Below are positions 53,173 through 62,208 of a DNA stretch of 64,000 nt, piece after piece (the stretch's first letter is position 1; every line of letters starts with the position of its first letter). The notes under the pieces were generated by a model. It made no database searches and was not told the DNA's origin. It worked only from the letters and a program-made list of their open reading frames with translations. A program made the translations under genes and the position numbers. Origin of the DNA: JBFMFB01 sp040752115. GTDB taxonomy: Bacteria > Pseudomonadota > Gammaproteobacteria > Burkholderiales > Sulfuricellaceae. The stretch lies in the NCBI GenBank assembly GCA_040752115.1, contig JBFMFB010000002.1:67102-131101 (forward strand), written 5' to 3'.

Positions 53173-53291
53173 CCGGCTATTCCACACGATTTTGCCGCCC
53201 GAGGCAAGCGAATCTCCGCCTGCAAAATCTCCGAGGAAGAATGTGTGCCGTTCACGCACCCGAATTTTGAGGTAAAATGCACAAGCACTCA

Positions 53292-53367
<76 letters not shown>

Positions 53368-53375
53368 GTACCTTA

Positions 53376-53401
53376 AAGCCCGGACATGCTCCGGGCTTTT
53401 T
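53376..53401 (+). terminator. Intrinsic terminator after tRNA-Ala
   Basis: AAGCCCGGA-CATGC-TCCGGGCTT hairpin (53376-53398) followed by T residues, 9 bp after the tRNA. Confidence 0.8.
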
Positions 53402-53713
53402 CATGCCCGCGAATGGCCAGTAGTGGCGGGGCTTCGCGGGCGGTGCGAATTTCGTTGATCTCCGGAAGGCCCTGATTCCACCCTGCCGGCCACCCGAATT
53501 CCTCTCTTTTCTCAGTTTTTGTCTTGTCCGGTTAAGGCTCTGAACCCTGTAACCATGCGGGCTTCCGGGCGGTGGTTTGCACCACACAACGCATAGCGGC
53601 GGGGTTTCGAACGTGCTCTCACGGTCAAGCGGCCCGCCCGCCGATCGCTGCACGCTGCTCGTTCCAGTCATCCGGCAATGGGTTCTCGATGTAAGGCCGC
53701 GCGCGTTTTGGCA
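53402..53713. other. Host/prophage border region without a gene
   Basis: 312 bp with no credible gene. It should contain the right end of the Mu-like prophage (a 5'-TG terminal base pair and transposase sites) since the host tRNA and terminator lie to the left and the com-linked methyltransferase to the right. Near 53704-53742 two TTTTGGCACT repeats 23 bp apart could be end-binding sites, but they reach into the methyltransferase gene. I cannot place the exact junction. Confidence 0.45.
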
Positions 53714-54472
53714 CTATTTTGCGCGACTTTTGGCACTGCCGCCAAGCCGCTCGATGGCCACCTGGAAGTAATGCTCGCTGGCCTCGATTCCGACGAACTG
53801 TTTGCCCTGGCTTAAAGCCGCCGCTCCGGTGGTCGCTGACCCCATGAACGGGTCAAGGATACGGGGGCCGCAGGCGGCCACAATATCCTCCATCAGGGGC
53901 AGCGGCTTGCCTACCTGGTGAAGCTTGCCACCGGCCAGCGGATTGACCCGGAACACCCCCGGCGAGTAGGTCTCGCCGCGCAGCGGCCCCTTGCTGCCCC
54001 AGACGATGTATTCCGCCTGGCTGCGAAAACCGCCCTTGTAGGGCCTCGCGCCGCCGGTCTTGTCCCAGACCGCCACCCCGCGCCACGTTACACCAGCCGC
54101 CTGCATGGCATCGGTTGTAACGGGGAGCTGACGCCAGTCGGAGAAGACAATCACCAGCCCGCCCTCGGCCAGACGCTCGACGCATAGCCCCATCCAGAGT
54201 GCCGACCAGTGCAGGTAACTGCGCTGATCCTTGGTGTCGCCCAAGAAGTCCGGGAACTTGGTGCCGCCGCTGTTGAGGTATTTGTCGCCCGTCGATCGCG
54301 CCCGGTCGCCCTTGGACTGCCCGCCCGAGCTGTATGGCGGATCGGTCACCACGGCATCGAAGGGGCCGGTCAGGCTGGGCAGCACGGCCAGGCAGTCACC
54401 TCGGTAGAGGTCGGCGCTTGGGAGGCTGACGTGTTCATTGTTAAATAGCGGCTTACGGTTTGAGGTTGCCAT
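53714..54472 (-). CDS. Prophage DNA methyltransferase (beta class)
   Basis: 252 residues. Catalytic DPPY (VVTDPPYSSGG) lies near the N-terminus and the SAM motif (DPFMGSATTGAAAL) near the C-terminus, the order of beta-class enzymes that make N6-methyladenine or N4-methylcytosine. AAAGGA precedes the ATG inside com. It takes the place of mom at the right end of Mu, so it probably marks phage DNA against host restriction. Confidence 0.88.
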   Translation of the reverse strand: MATSNRKPLFNNEHVSLPSADLYRGDCLAVLPSLTGPFDAVVTDPPYSSGGQSKGDRARSTGDKYLNSGGTKFPDFLGDTKDQRSYLHWSALWMGLCVERLAEGGLVIVFSDWRQLPVTTDAMQAAGVTWRGVAVWDKTGGARPYKGGFRSQAEYIVWGSKGPLRGETYSPGVFRVNPLAGGKLHQVGKPLPLMEDIVAACGPRILDPFMGSATTGAAALSQGKQFVGIEASEHYFQVAIERLGGSAKSRAK

Positions 54473-54632
54473 CGGTCGTTTCCTTTCGGCTTGACGCTCG
54501 ATGGCGCTCGGGTTCGAGGCTCGCGGCCTTCACTACATTAAGCGTCCCACAGCGGGGACACATGATGGCCAGGTGCTTGAATTCAGCCTCGGCCAGTTTT
54601 CTGTTGCACTTACCGCATCGTATCGTTTGCAA
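54453..54632 (-). CDS. com: Com-like zinc-finger translational activator
   Basis: 59 residues from a TTG start: (M)QTIRCGKCNRKLAEAEF, then HLAIMCPRCGTLNVVKA, the two CxxC knuckles of phage Mu Com, and a basic tail. In Mu, Com binds mom mRNA and opens its start region. Here the 3' end of com overlaps the methyltransferase start by 20 bp, the same layout. No in-frame ATG exists upstream before a TGA 3 bp away, which forces the TTG start. Confidence 0.82.
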   Translation of the reverse strand: MQTIRCGKCNRKLAEAEFKHLAIMCPRCGTLNVVKAASLEPERHRASSRKETTDGNLKP

Positions 54633-54771
54633 GTCTCATATCTTCGCGTGGTAGCCTTGTAACGCCGTGTGCACGGTGGCGGCGCCTTCGGCCATAACGC
54701 AGGTTGCTTCTGCGGGCGGCGGTCGGTTGGGTGCTCCAACACCCCTCCGGTCGCGCCGTCTCTCTTTCTGG
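54633..54771 (-). promoter_or_regulatory. Leader region of com/methyltransferase
   Basis: 139 bp between com and the next prophage gene, probably holding the late/mom-type promoter. An 18-20 codon frame MAEGAATVHTALQGYHAKI ends in TGA only 3 bp before the com TTG in the same frame; it may be a leader peptide or chance. Confidence 0.35.
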
Positions 54772-55221
54772 TTACATCACCCTCCGTAGCTGCTCGAAGC
54801 CCCACCACAGCATGTCGCTCGGGTCGGGCGGGGCGCCGTAGGGAATCCAGGGCGTCCGGTAGCCGTGGAACCACAGGTCATCGTTGATCGCCTCGGCGCA
54901 GTGCGTGCCGGGGGCGTTGAAGCCCAGCGGCGTGAGGATCGGGTAGAGCGCCACGTCCAGGGTGCCGTAGTGACGCTTGCCGACCATGCCGCGTAGGTAG
55001 TCGATGCCGATCGCGGCCGGGGCCTCGAAGACGAAGACCGTGCGATCGGCGTAGTGGCCGGCCGGGATCTCGCGGAACAGCCAGTTCATGTCGAACATGC
55101 GATCGCCGACCAGCCAGGCGCAGTGGTACGGGTAGGCCGGGTGCGGTCGCTTCACAAACCGATGCTGCAAGCGGGCGCTGAACCTGTTCGGATCGCAGAC
55201 GATGGCGAGCTGGGCATTCAT
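54772..55221 (-). CDS. Hypothetical prophage protein near tail-fibre genes
   Basis: 149 residues, no membrane helix. A His in YPYHCAWLVGD, and a Cys in APGTHCAEAINDDLWFHG, with aromatic-rich surroundings, faintly recall papain/NlpC-type hydrolases with permuted Cys-His, but the match is too weak to name. ATG start; 4-bp gap to the fibre-associated gene. Gene position is that of fibre-linked accessory proteins in Mu-like phages. Confidence 0.6.
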   Translation of the reverse strand: MNAQLAIVCDPNRFSARLQHRFVKRPHPAYPYHCAWLVGDRMFDMNWLFREIPAGHYADRTVFVFEAPAAIGIDYLRGMVGKRHYGTLDVALYPILTPLGFNAPGTHCAEAINDDLWFHGYRTPWIPYGAPPDPSDMLWWGFEQLRRVM

Positions 55222-55225
55222 GGCG

Positions 55226-55720
55226 TTACCAGACGATGGCTGCCACGGCTTCTGGCGTGGTCGCGGCGGCGAGCTGGGCCTTGAGTTCCTGGGCGTGAGC
55301 GAAGTTGGCCGCGCCGGTGGCCACCATCGCCGTATAGAACGCCTTCCACGCCTCGACGTCGGCCAGCGGAAGGTAGGTGTTGTCCACCGCCTTCCATGCT
55401 CCAGGGAACCCAGGCGGCAATGCACCGTAGAGCGCCACGTAGCCATTCATGCCATCGATGTCGCTGCGCGAGAGTTGATCGCAGGAAAAAACCTTGCCGC
55501 CGTGAACGAATGTGCTGGTGTTTGCCAGCGCGCGGGCAGCATTGATCTCGATATTCTTGACTAGTTTGAGATCGTTCAGCGGTTTCGGTGGGGGCGGCAC
55601 AAAGTCGTCTCCAGACGTAACCCATCCGATCTGCACAGGGTGATCATCGGGCACTTCAACTCCGACGCCGACCCCCTCAAACTTGCCAATGACGACGCCG
55701 TTTTCAATGATCAGTTTCAT
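55226..55720 (-). CDS. Tail-fibre-associated protein (DUF4376-like)
   Basis: 164 residues. N-terminal MKLIIENGVVIGKFEGVG, a central IEINAARALANTSTFVHGGKVFSCD (the DUF4376 pattern) and an Ala-rich end TTPEAVAAIVW. Such proteins follow the fibre gene in many phages and may help fibre assembly. It lies 12 bp after the tail-fibre stop. Confidence 0.7.
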   Translation of the reverse strand: MKLIIENGVVIGKFEGVGVGVEVPDDHPVQIGWVTSGDDFVPPPPKPLNDLKLVKNIEINAARALANTSTFVHGGKVFSCDQLSRSDIDGMNGYVALYGALPPGFPGAWKAVDNTYLPLADVEAWKAFYTAMVATGAANFAHAQELKAQLAAATTPEAVAAIVW

Positions 55721-55732
55721 GGTCGTTCCCCC

Positions 55733-57055
55733 TTATGCAATTGCAAGCACGGTGCTGTAGCTGGTGACTGAAAATGCAGTGTCGTTCTGCCAATCCACTG
55801 TCGCGTTATGCGATACGGTGTATCGTGTCGCCGCCTCCGACGATGAATAGATCTGGTCTATCGCCTGCGCGGATGGGCCGACGCCGTGGGCGCCAACGGT
55901 AAACAGGGCCTTCGGAGTCCGCGCCCAGTTCAGCGTGTAGGAATAGCTCCTAGCGATCCAACCACCTGACGCCGTTGTCTCCGTGTAGTTAGATGACCCC
56001 TTGTAAGACAACATTGCTGCGTTCGCCAGCGGGATGACTGTTGGTGCAGTTCCATTGACGCCAGTGACAAGCTTTGCGCACAGCATATCGAGCTGCGTCG
56101 AATCGAAACCGCCACCACTTGTGCCGTTGACGATTCCAAGCAGCGAGCCAGGAATGCTGTCAGAGTCGGTTCCTTTCTGTACATAAAACACGGCCGCACC
56201 ACCCTGCACCTGGCAGCGGAGGTAGTAGGTGCTGCTGGCATCGAGGTTCGGACTCGTCCAGGATGCAGTGCTGAAGTTCCGCATGCGGCCTAGACCAGTC
56301 GATACCGTTTCGGCCAGCGAGAATCGCGTCCCGGCCGTGATCGTCACGTTGCCGCCAGTGCCGCCAACGATGGCGGCATTGATGATCGGATACCGGTTGG
56401 CGTTGTCGACGGTGGGATACGGCAGAGCGGAGAATGGAAGTATGTTGATGAGTTGGCCGGCTGTTACCTGGCCGCGTGCATTGGTGGTCACCAGGTCATA
56501 CGTTCCCGGAGTTCCGCCACTGCCGAACGCATTTGAAAAGACCAGGGCAGTGGTGCCGATGGTGACCGTACCATTGTTTGTCAGCAGCCAGATCGTGTCG
56601 CCGTTCGCCGTACCCTCCTCGACCGGGATGACCGCACCTGGATTAAATTCTGCACCGGTATCGGCATCCGTTGCGCGAGTCCAAGCGCCGACAGCGGCAA
56701 CGTAGATACCGTTCTCATTGCCGGTGGTCTGATCCTTGACCAGCACGCGGTCGCCAGCCACCACGGATACGCCATCAATGGCCTGCGCTCCCGAGAGCGT
56801 GATGTTGGCCGTGGTGGCGGCGCGCACGGAATCCTTGAAATCGCCGCCGGTGATGAGGCGCTTAATGGCTTCGAGCAACTGTGTGAAATTGCCCTTTACG
56901 AGGGGAATCCCCGCCGCCTCGACAACTGCGCAGATGTTTTCCTGCACGTCGTTGAGCCAGTCGTCGGTAACGGTGGTGGCAGGGGTTGCCGTTGCCGGGT
57001 TGCCCTCAGTAAAGAGGTCACCCGGCGCGGCGGTGGCATGATCTATTCTGTGCAT
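55733..57055 (-). CDS. Tail fibre protein
   Basis: 440 residues. The N-terminus MHRIDHATAAPGDLFTEGNP and DDWLNDVQENICAVVEAAGI is the baseplate-attachment end shared by many Mu/P2-type fibres. The rest is Gly/Thr/Ser/Asn-rich beta-repeat sequence ending in a receptor-binding region. Its base composition is slightly lower in GC than the neighbouring tail genes, as is common for fibres exchanged between phages. Confidence 0.82.
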   Translation of the reverse strand: MHRIDHATAAPGDLFTEGNPATATPATTVTDDWLNDVQENICAVVEAAGIPLVKGNFTQLLEAIKRLITGGDFKDSVRAATTANITLSGAQAIDGVSVVAGDRVLVKDQTTGNENGIYVAAVGAWTRATDADTGAEFNPGAVIPVEEGTANGDTIWLLTNNGTVTIGTTALVFSNAFGSGGTPGTYDLVTTNARGQVTAGQLINILPFSALPYPTVDNANRYPIINAAIVGGTGGNVTITAGTRFSLAETVSTGLGRMRNFSTASWTSPNLDASSTYYLRCQVQGGAAVFYVQKGTDSDSIPGSLLGIVNGTSGGGFDSTQLDMLCAKLVTGVNGTAPTVIPLANAAMLSYKGSSNYTETTASGGWIARSYSYTLNWARTPKALFTVGAHGVGPSAQAIDQIYSSSEAATRYTVSHNATVDWQNDTAFSVTSYSTVLAIA

Positions 57056-57064
57056 GGCGGCTCC

Positions 57065-57658
57065 TTAACCGTAAGCAAACAAGACGTAGGTGTGGGCCGG
57101 CTTTAGCCGGTTGATGACGCATTCGAGCAGCTCGTTTCCCCAACTGCGGAGCGGTTCGCCGGCAGATGACAGGCCGGCAGCGAATTCGACGATGCTGGCT
57201 TCGGGGGCATTGACCTGCCAGACAAACTGCCAGCCGTCGTTGGTCAAGGCATCGCCGGCGTCGCTGCCAGCCTGAAACGGACTGAATTCCGTGACGGTGA
57301 TCGTGTAGCCCAGGCTCGCGGCCAGCGCGATGTAGTAGGCGGCGCTCTGCCCGCCGATGGTGGTGAGCTTGGCCACCAGGGCGGCACGTCGCCGCGCGGC
57401 AGTCTGGCTGATGCCCAAGGCAGCGACACACGGATCGGGCAGGCCGGCGACGCGCTCCCAGTCGGCGAGCAGCTCGGCGGTGGTGCGCGGGTCGGCCTCC
57501 TCGACCAGGTCGGCGGCGCGGCCGTCGATGCGCGCCATCTCGTCCGCCCAGGCCAGCAGCAGCTTGGTGAGCGCCGCATCGGCCTGACGCGGCCAGGCGA
57601 AGCCCTGCGGCAGCAGCGCCTGGAGCTGGGTCTGATAGTCGGCGGCGGTCAGAGCCAT
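57065..57658 (-). CDS. Mu gp48-like tail protein (YmfQ/DUF2313)
   Basis: 197 residues. LTAADYQTQLQALLPQGFAW, then ATRRA-type helices (QTAARRRAALVAKLTTIGGQ) and a late FECVINRLKPAH-like ECVINRLKPAHTYV are the DUF2313 pattern. Sits between fibre and gp47, as in Mu; probably connects baseplate and fibre. Its start overlaps the gp47 end by 10 bp. Confidence 0.88.
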   Translation of the reverse strand: MALTAADYQTQLQALLPQGFAWPRQADAALTKLLLAWADEMARIDGRAADLVEEADPRTTAELLADWERVAGLPDPCVAALGISQTAARRRAALVAKLTTIGGQSAAYYIALAASLGYTITVTEFSPFQAGSDAGDALTNDGWQFVWQVNAPEASIVEFAAGLSSAGEPLRSWGNELLECVINRLKPAHTYVLFAYG

Positions 57659-58701
57659 GTGATCGCCCCGAAGGTCGCCATCTCGCCGACGGCATGCGTG
57701 ACGTTCGCGGCCGGCACGGTGAGGATGTGGTCGTTTTCACCGGCGGCCAGCGAGATCGCCTCGCGAATGTGCGACAGCAGGATCGTGGCGCCCGGCTCGG
57801 CTTCGCGGCGCAGCAGGTCGCGCAGTTCGGCCTCGATGGCGGCGCGGATCGCGGCGGTGTCCGGCACGATGTCGATGGTGAAGTTGAGCGGCACGGCAAC
57901 GGGCGCGACCACCGTGACAGCCGCCGTCACTGGACGCACACTGTCGATGTACGCCTGCACCGCCGCGGCCTCACCGGCATCGGGGATCGGGCTGGCATCG
58001 TCGTCGCGCACGAAACGCACGGTCACCGTGCCGAGGCCCAGCTCGGCCGGATACACCCAGGCACGCGTGACGCCGGCCACTTCGAGCGCCCAGGCGACGT
58101 AGTCGTGTTGAGCGCCACCGTGCGGCGGCGCCTGGATGCGGGCGAGCAGCCGCGCGCGCAGATCGTCGTCGGTCTCGATGTCGGCGCCGCCGGTGAGGCC
58201 GCCGGCATCCACCGTGGCAGTGACCGAGACGCCGGCGATCGGCGTGTCGAAACTCAGGGACGAGGCTGCGGACGCGTTACCGGCCTGCCCACCCTCGACG
58301 GCGGTAACGGCAATCGTGGCCGTGCCGCCGGCGATCGTCGCCTCGGCATCGGTCGTGTATTGCGCGCCATCGGAGCGCGCCAGCGTCGAATCGGCCGGGA
58401 CGATGGCGCCGTTGCTGCCGGTCACCGTGATGTTGCCGACGGCCGGCGATGCGGCCTTGCGCTCGACGCCCCAGATCGAGGCGTGGCGCTCAAGCATGTC
58501 GCCATCGGCGGTGTCGATGATGACCTGACGCGAGATCCATTCCAGATAGCCGTACAGGCCGTGCGCTGCGCCGGAATGCACGCGCGCCAGCACGTTGAGG
58601 TTGGAGCGGCGAAGGCGGGCATCGGCGCCCGGCAGGCGTGTCTCGATGTCCGCTTCGGAGCGGTTGATCAGGGTCGGAAGATCGGGTCGGGTGAATGCCA
58701 T
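57649..58701 (-). CDS. Baseplate J/gp47 protein
   Basis: 350 residues of the baseplate wedge family: FTRPDLPTLINRSEADIETR, AHGLYGYLEWISRQVIIDTAD, the Gly/Ala/Thr-rich middle typical for J (VEGGQAGNASAASSLSF) and GGADIETDDDLRARLLARI. Part of the inner baseplate ring. Confidence 0.92.
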   Translation of the reverse strand: MAFTRPDLPTLINRSEADIETRLPGADARLRRSNLNVLARVHSGAAHGLYGYLEWISRQVIIDTADGDMLERHASIWGVERKAASPAVGNITVTGSNGAIVPADSTLARSDGAQYTTDAEATIAGGTATIAVTAVEGGQAGNASAASSLSFDTPIAGVSVTATVDAGGLTGGADIETDDDLRARLLARIQAPPHGGAQHDYVAWALEVAGVTRAWVYPAELGLGTVTVRFVRDDDASPIPDAGEAAAVQAYIDSVRPVTAAVTVVAPVAVPLNFTIDIVPDTAAIRAAIEAELRDLLRREAEPGATILLSHIREAISLAAGENDHILTVPAANVTHAVGEMATFGAITWL

Positions 58702-58711
58702 GCTGGTCTCT

Positions 58712-59161
58712 CTATAAGGATGCCCACAGGGCCTCGAAGCGATAGCGCACCGGCTGGCCGTTCGGCCGGGTGATCGCTACGCGCAAGCCGAGCATCTCGT
58801 CGCGGGGAATGAAGGCTTCGACCTCAACGCGGCTGGCGATGCCATCCTTGATCAGCCAGGCCAGCGCCTCCTCGGCGTAGCCCTTGGCCTCGGCCAGCAC
58901 CGACGGCAGTTGCTTGCGGCGGCCGAGCAGCCACAAGCGCGAGCCGAAGCGATCGCCGGTCTTGGCGGCGAAGGCATCGCCCCACCAGCCGCGCAGATCG
59001 TCCGGGGCCGGCGTGTCGTCGCCAGCGCGAGCGCGCGCATCGCTGAACAGCGACAGGATCACGGCGGTGTCGAGTCCGTCGTCGCCGGCCAGGCTGGGCT
59101 GTTGCAGCAGCCAGTCCGCGCCCTTCTCGTAGCTGATGAAGATCGTGCGGATGTCGCTCAT
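58712..59161 (-). CDS. Mu gp46-like baseplate protein
   Basis: 149 residues: DWLLQQPSLAGDDGLDTAVI, GWWGDAFAAKTGDRFGSRLW and LAWLIKDGIASRVEVEAF are the GP46 family pattern (equivalent to gp25/W wedge). Overlaps the PAAR gene by 4 bp (ATGA). Confidence 0.9.
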   Translation of the reverse strand: MSDIRTIFISYEKGADWLLQQPSLAGDDGLDTAVILSLFSDARARAGDDTPAPDDLRGWWGDAFAAKTGDRFGSRLWLLGRRKQLPSVLAEAKGYAEEALAWLIKDGIASRVEVEAFIPRDEMLGLRVAITRPNGQPVRYRFEALWASL

Positions 59162-59424
59162 TCGCTGATCCTCATGGAGGCGCTACCTGTAGCGGCGTGG
59201 CCACAGGTGGCCAGGTGGCCCTCGCGGCAGACGGGGATGCCGTTGATGCGGATGAACGGGCTGCCCTCGGCCATCACCGGCGCAGCGTGCGGCGGAATGC
59301 CGTGACCCTGCACCGGATCACCGAGCACCGACCACAGCGTGCCCTCGACCGTCACGAAGTCTTGCAGCGCGCCGATGATCAGGCCACCGGCAGAGTCTTG
59401 ATTGATGCGTGCGATGCCGTGCAT
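59158..59424 (-). CDS. PAAR-domain spike-tip protein
   Basis: 88 residues. MHGIARINQDSAGGLIIGAL, then repeated PAAR-type turns (GDPVQGHGIPPHAAPVMAEG, GIPVCREGHLATCGHAATGS). The His/Cys set would bind the single metal at the cone tip. It caps the gp45 spike for membrane puncture. Not present in Mu itself in this place but frequent in Mu-like phages. Confidence 0.82.
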   Translation of the reverse strand: MHGIARINQDSAGGLIIGALQDFVTVEGTLWSVLGDPVQGHGIPPHAAPVMAEGSPFIRINGIPVCREGHLATCGHAATGSASMRISE

Positions 59425-59426
59425 GG

Positions 59427-59882
59427 TCAGGCTTTCACGATGTCGAGGTTCGGCGTGGTGATCGTGATGCCGGTCGGCGTCATCACGATGCTCGACGCCC
59501 CAGCCACCAGGTGGATTTCCTTGCCGCGCTTGAAGAGAATGCGGTGCTCGCCGGCAGCCTTGTCCTCGTCGGTGTAGATCGCCACCTCGCCGCCTTGCAG
59601 TCCCTTGACGCGATAGCGGCGGTCGTCGGCAGTGATGACGATGCCGTGATCGCGATCGCCGCCCAGGGACAGGAAGATTGCCTCTGCACCAGGCAGCGGC
59701 ACCGACGTGAAGCCGTAGTTCTGCACGCGCTCGATGCCGTCGCGCACTTCGCCGTTGAGCAGCTTGACCTGGACGATCTGCATGCCCGTCGCGTCCGAGA
59801 TCAGACTCAGCACGGCGCGCGAGGCCATCAGGCGCAGGCGGCGCGACAGGGGGGCAAGCATCTTGGCGATTTCCCGGCTCAT
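59427..59882 (-). CDS. Mu gp45-like baseplate spike protein
   Basis: 151 residues: N-terminal helix (MSREIAKMLAPLSRRLRLM), OB-like domain (VQVKLLNGEVRDGIERVQNY, GAEAIFLSLGGDRDHGIVI) and a C-terminal triple-beta-helix-type end (IVMTPTGITITTPNLDIV). ATG overlaps the gp44 stop (ATGA). Confidence 0.88.
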   Translation of the reverse strand: MSREIAKMLAPLSRRLRLMASRAVLSLISDATGMQIVQVKLLNGEVRDGIERVQNYGFTSVPLPGAEAIFLSLGGDRDHGIVITADDRRYRVKGLQGGEVAIYTDEDKAAGEHRILFKRGKEIHLVAGASSIVMTPTGITITTPNLDIVKA

Positions 59883-60982
59883 AGCATGCTCCAGTCGTCG
59901 CCCTTCTTTTTCTTCTCGCGTTCCTCTTTGTCGTTGAGCTTCTTCGAGAGCTTGGAGGCACCGATGCCCGCCACCAGGTCGAAGGCTTCGCGACGGGCGA
60001 TCGCCAGCGTGGTGCGCGTGCCGTTGTCGTCGAGGGAGTAAGTGCAGCCGACGATCAGCATCTCGGCCTGGTCGAGCCACAGCATCGGCGACGTAACGGT
60101 GACCAGCGTGTTCGGCTGCCACAGCTTGCCGTCGGCATCGCGCCAGCCCTGGACGGAGACCGTGCCGCGATTGCCGCGCCCCATGCGCACGTTGCGCTCC
60201 CATGTCGCGCGATCGCGCAGGGTGGCGCCGGCGCCGTGGGCCTCGGCCAGCACGATCAGCGGGCGGTAACGGGTGATCGCGTCGTCGCGAGCACTGGCGG
60301 ACGGGCCGGCGGCATGCTCGCCGAAGAAGTCGTCGGTGGCGCGTTCCTGCCCCTTGACGGTGATGATCGAGTAACGCTCTTTCCAGCTGAATTGCCCGCG
60401 CGCATCGAGGATGTTCTCGCCCTCGGCCAGCGCAGTTTCCACGCGCGTCTTTCCAGCCCGTGTGATGACCAGGTTGCCCTCTCCATCGGAGATCAGAAGC
60501 ACGGCCTTGAGGCGTGCGGCGCGCTCGATGCACTCGAAGGCGGTCTCGCCCTCCTGGATGTTGTAGCTGGAGAAGGGCTTGCCGACGTCGGTTTCCACCT
60601 TGACCTTGATGCCGAAGGGCGCGCACAGATCGCGTGCGATCCGATCCAGCGGTGCGTTTGTCCATTGGCCGGCCTTGTGGATGGCGGAACAGTCGACCAG
60701 GTCGCCGGTGGCGTCGCGCCCCTTGACCGTCAGGCTATGCGCCTGCTTGCCGAAGCTCGGCTCGGCGTCGTCGACGTAGCCGGTGATCACCGTGTCGTCA
60801 TCGAGCTTGAGCGAGCACTTCTCGCCGGGGCGGATCGGCCGGCTGACCGACTGGCCAGGCCAGCGCTCGGTCACCCCCAGCTCGAAGCCGTTGGCGATCT
60901 GCTCGATGGAGCGCGTTACCGACACGCGCTGCCAGCCGCCGTAGATCTCGGTACCGACGTAGAGTTCGGCGCGGCCGCTCAT
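59879..60982 (-). CDS. Mu gp44-like baseplate hub protein
   Basis: 367 residues: AELYVGTEIYGGWQRVSVTR, SLKLDDDTVITGYVDDAEPS and KGRDATGDLVDCSAIHKAGQ fit the P/gp44/gpD hub family (gp27-like), which joins the tail tube to the spike. Overlaps gp43 by 4 bp. Confidence 0.9.
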   Translation of the reverse strand: MSGRAELYVGTEIYGGWQRVSVTRSIEQIANGFELGVTERWPGQSVSRPIRPGEKCSLKLDDDTVITGYVDDAEPSFGKQAHSLTVKGRDATGDLVDCSAIHKAGQWTNAPLDRIARDLCAPFGIKVKVETDVGKPFSSYNIQEGETAFECIERAARLKAVLLISDGEGNLVITRAGKTRVETALAEGENILDARGQFSWKERYSIITVKGQERATDDFFGEHAAGPSASARDDAITRYRPLIVLAEAHGAGATLRDRATWERNVRMGRGNRGTVSVQGWRDADGKLWQPNTLVTVTSPMLWLDQAEMLIVGCTYSLDDNGTRTTLAIARREAFDLVAGIGASKLSKKLNDKEEREKKKKGDDWSML

Positions 60983-62208
60983 GCCAGCACCTCCAGCGCC
61001 ACGCCACCCGGCACGAAACCAGGATGGCGGACGATGATCGGGTTGCGCGCCACGATCTCGGCCTCGCGCGTGGCGTCACCGAAGGATCGGTAGGCGACAA
61101 CCAGGGCGGGCAGCGTCGCCGGCATCGAGATCGTCACCAGGCGAGGCAAATCGGCGCCGCGCGCCGTGATGTCGCGCACCACGGCAGCGCGCAGATCCAT
61201 CAGGGCATTGAACACGGCCACCGAGGCGGTGGCCGCCTCGTCTTCCAGCGCATCGGCGAGCTGCTCGCGGATCGCGATGGCCTGCTGGTAGGTGATGCGC
61301 GGGGCGCCCGGCGTGACCGGCGCCTTGAAGTCGAGACGGGCCGAAGCGCGCGCCGCTTCGATGACGGTCGCACGCCGCACCAGGGACTCGATGGCCGTGC
61401 GGTTGGCGGCCTGCACACGCCGCGACGGCGTGGTGGCCGCTGGTGCCGGGCGCTTTGACTTCCAGCCGAACAAACGGCCCATCGCCGCCAGCGCATCGAG
61501 CGGCCGCTGGATTGCGCCGCGCAGGCCGGCGTAGAGACCGAAGATCCGCGTCGCCACCGTGGCCGGCGTGGTGATAAGACTGGCCAGCGAGGCGCCGACG
61601 GCCGACAGGTCATTGACGAACTCGCCGACGACCGACAGATCCGGCGTGATGCCGGCGCGGGCGGCGTTGATGGCCTCCAGGGCGTCCCCGAGCAGTTCCT
61701 TGGCATTGATGCCAACGAACTCCGGCGTATCGCTGACATCGAAGACTTCCGCGAAGTCCTCGGCGGCGGCGGCCTCGGCCGCATCGGCCGCCTCGTCCGT
61801 CACGGCGGCGGTGTTGGTGTCGGCGGCCGGCTGGGTATTTTCTGCGGTCTCGGTGAAGCGCAGCGTGAAGCGCGCCGAGCCGCCTTCATCGACCAGCGAT
61901 TCAACGAAGCGCACCGGCGCCACCAGGGCGACCTGCATGCGGCCGAGAGTCGGGTGCACCAGCTCGCCGGCGCCTGGCTGTTTGAGCGCATCACGCAGGG
62001 CATCGCGGGCCGGGAAGTAATCCTCGCCGACAATGAGCGCTTCCAGGGTGAATTCCCCGGCCTTGCGGCCCATGTCCTCGACGAAGGGATCGTCGCGCAG
62101 CGGGTACTCATGCAGCACGCCGCGCCGCCCTTCCTCGGTGTCCGCGCTGCGGACGAAGAACGGCACGCCCCGGAAGCTGGCCGGCTGGAGTTGATCGCGC
62201 CAGGTCAT
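60979..62208 (-). CDS. Mu gp43-like tail/DNA-circularisation-type protein
   Basis: 409 residues. N-terminal domain WRDQLQPASFRGVPFFVRSA, DPFVEDMGRKAGEFTLEALI and HPTLGRMQVALV is the DNA_circ_N pattern of Mu gpN. An Ala-rich middle follows. The end includes NPIIVRHPGFVPGGVALEVL. Baseplate part next to the tape measure; the name 'circularisation' is historical. Confidence 0.9.
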   Translation of the reverse strand: MTWRDQLQPASFRGVPFFVRSADTEEGRRGVLHEYPLRDDPFVEDMGRKAGEFTLEALIVGEDYFPARDALRDALKQPGAGELVHPTLGRMQVALVAPVRFVESLVDEGGSARFTLRFTETAENTQPAADTNTAAVTDEAADAAEAAAAEDFAEVFDVSDTPEFVGINAKELLGDALEAINAARAGITPDLSVVGEFVNDLSAVGASLASLITTPATVATRIFGLYAGLRGAIQRPLDALAAMGRLFGWKSKRPAPAATTPSRRVQAANRTAIESLVRRATVIEAARASARLDFKAPVTPGAPRITYQQAIAIREQLADALEDEAATASVAVFNALMDLRAAVVRDITARGADLPRLVTISMPATLPALVVAYRSFGDATREAEIVARNPIIVRHPGFVPGGVALEVLA

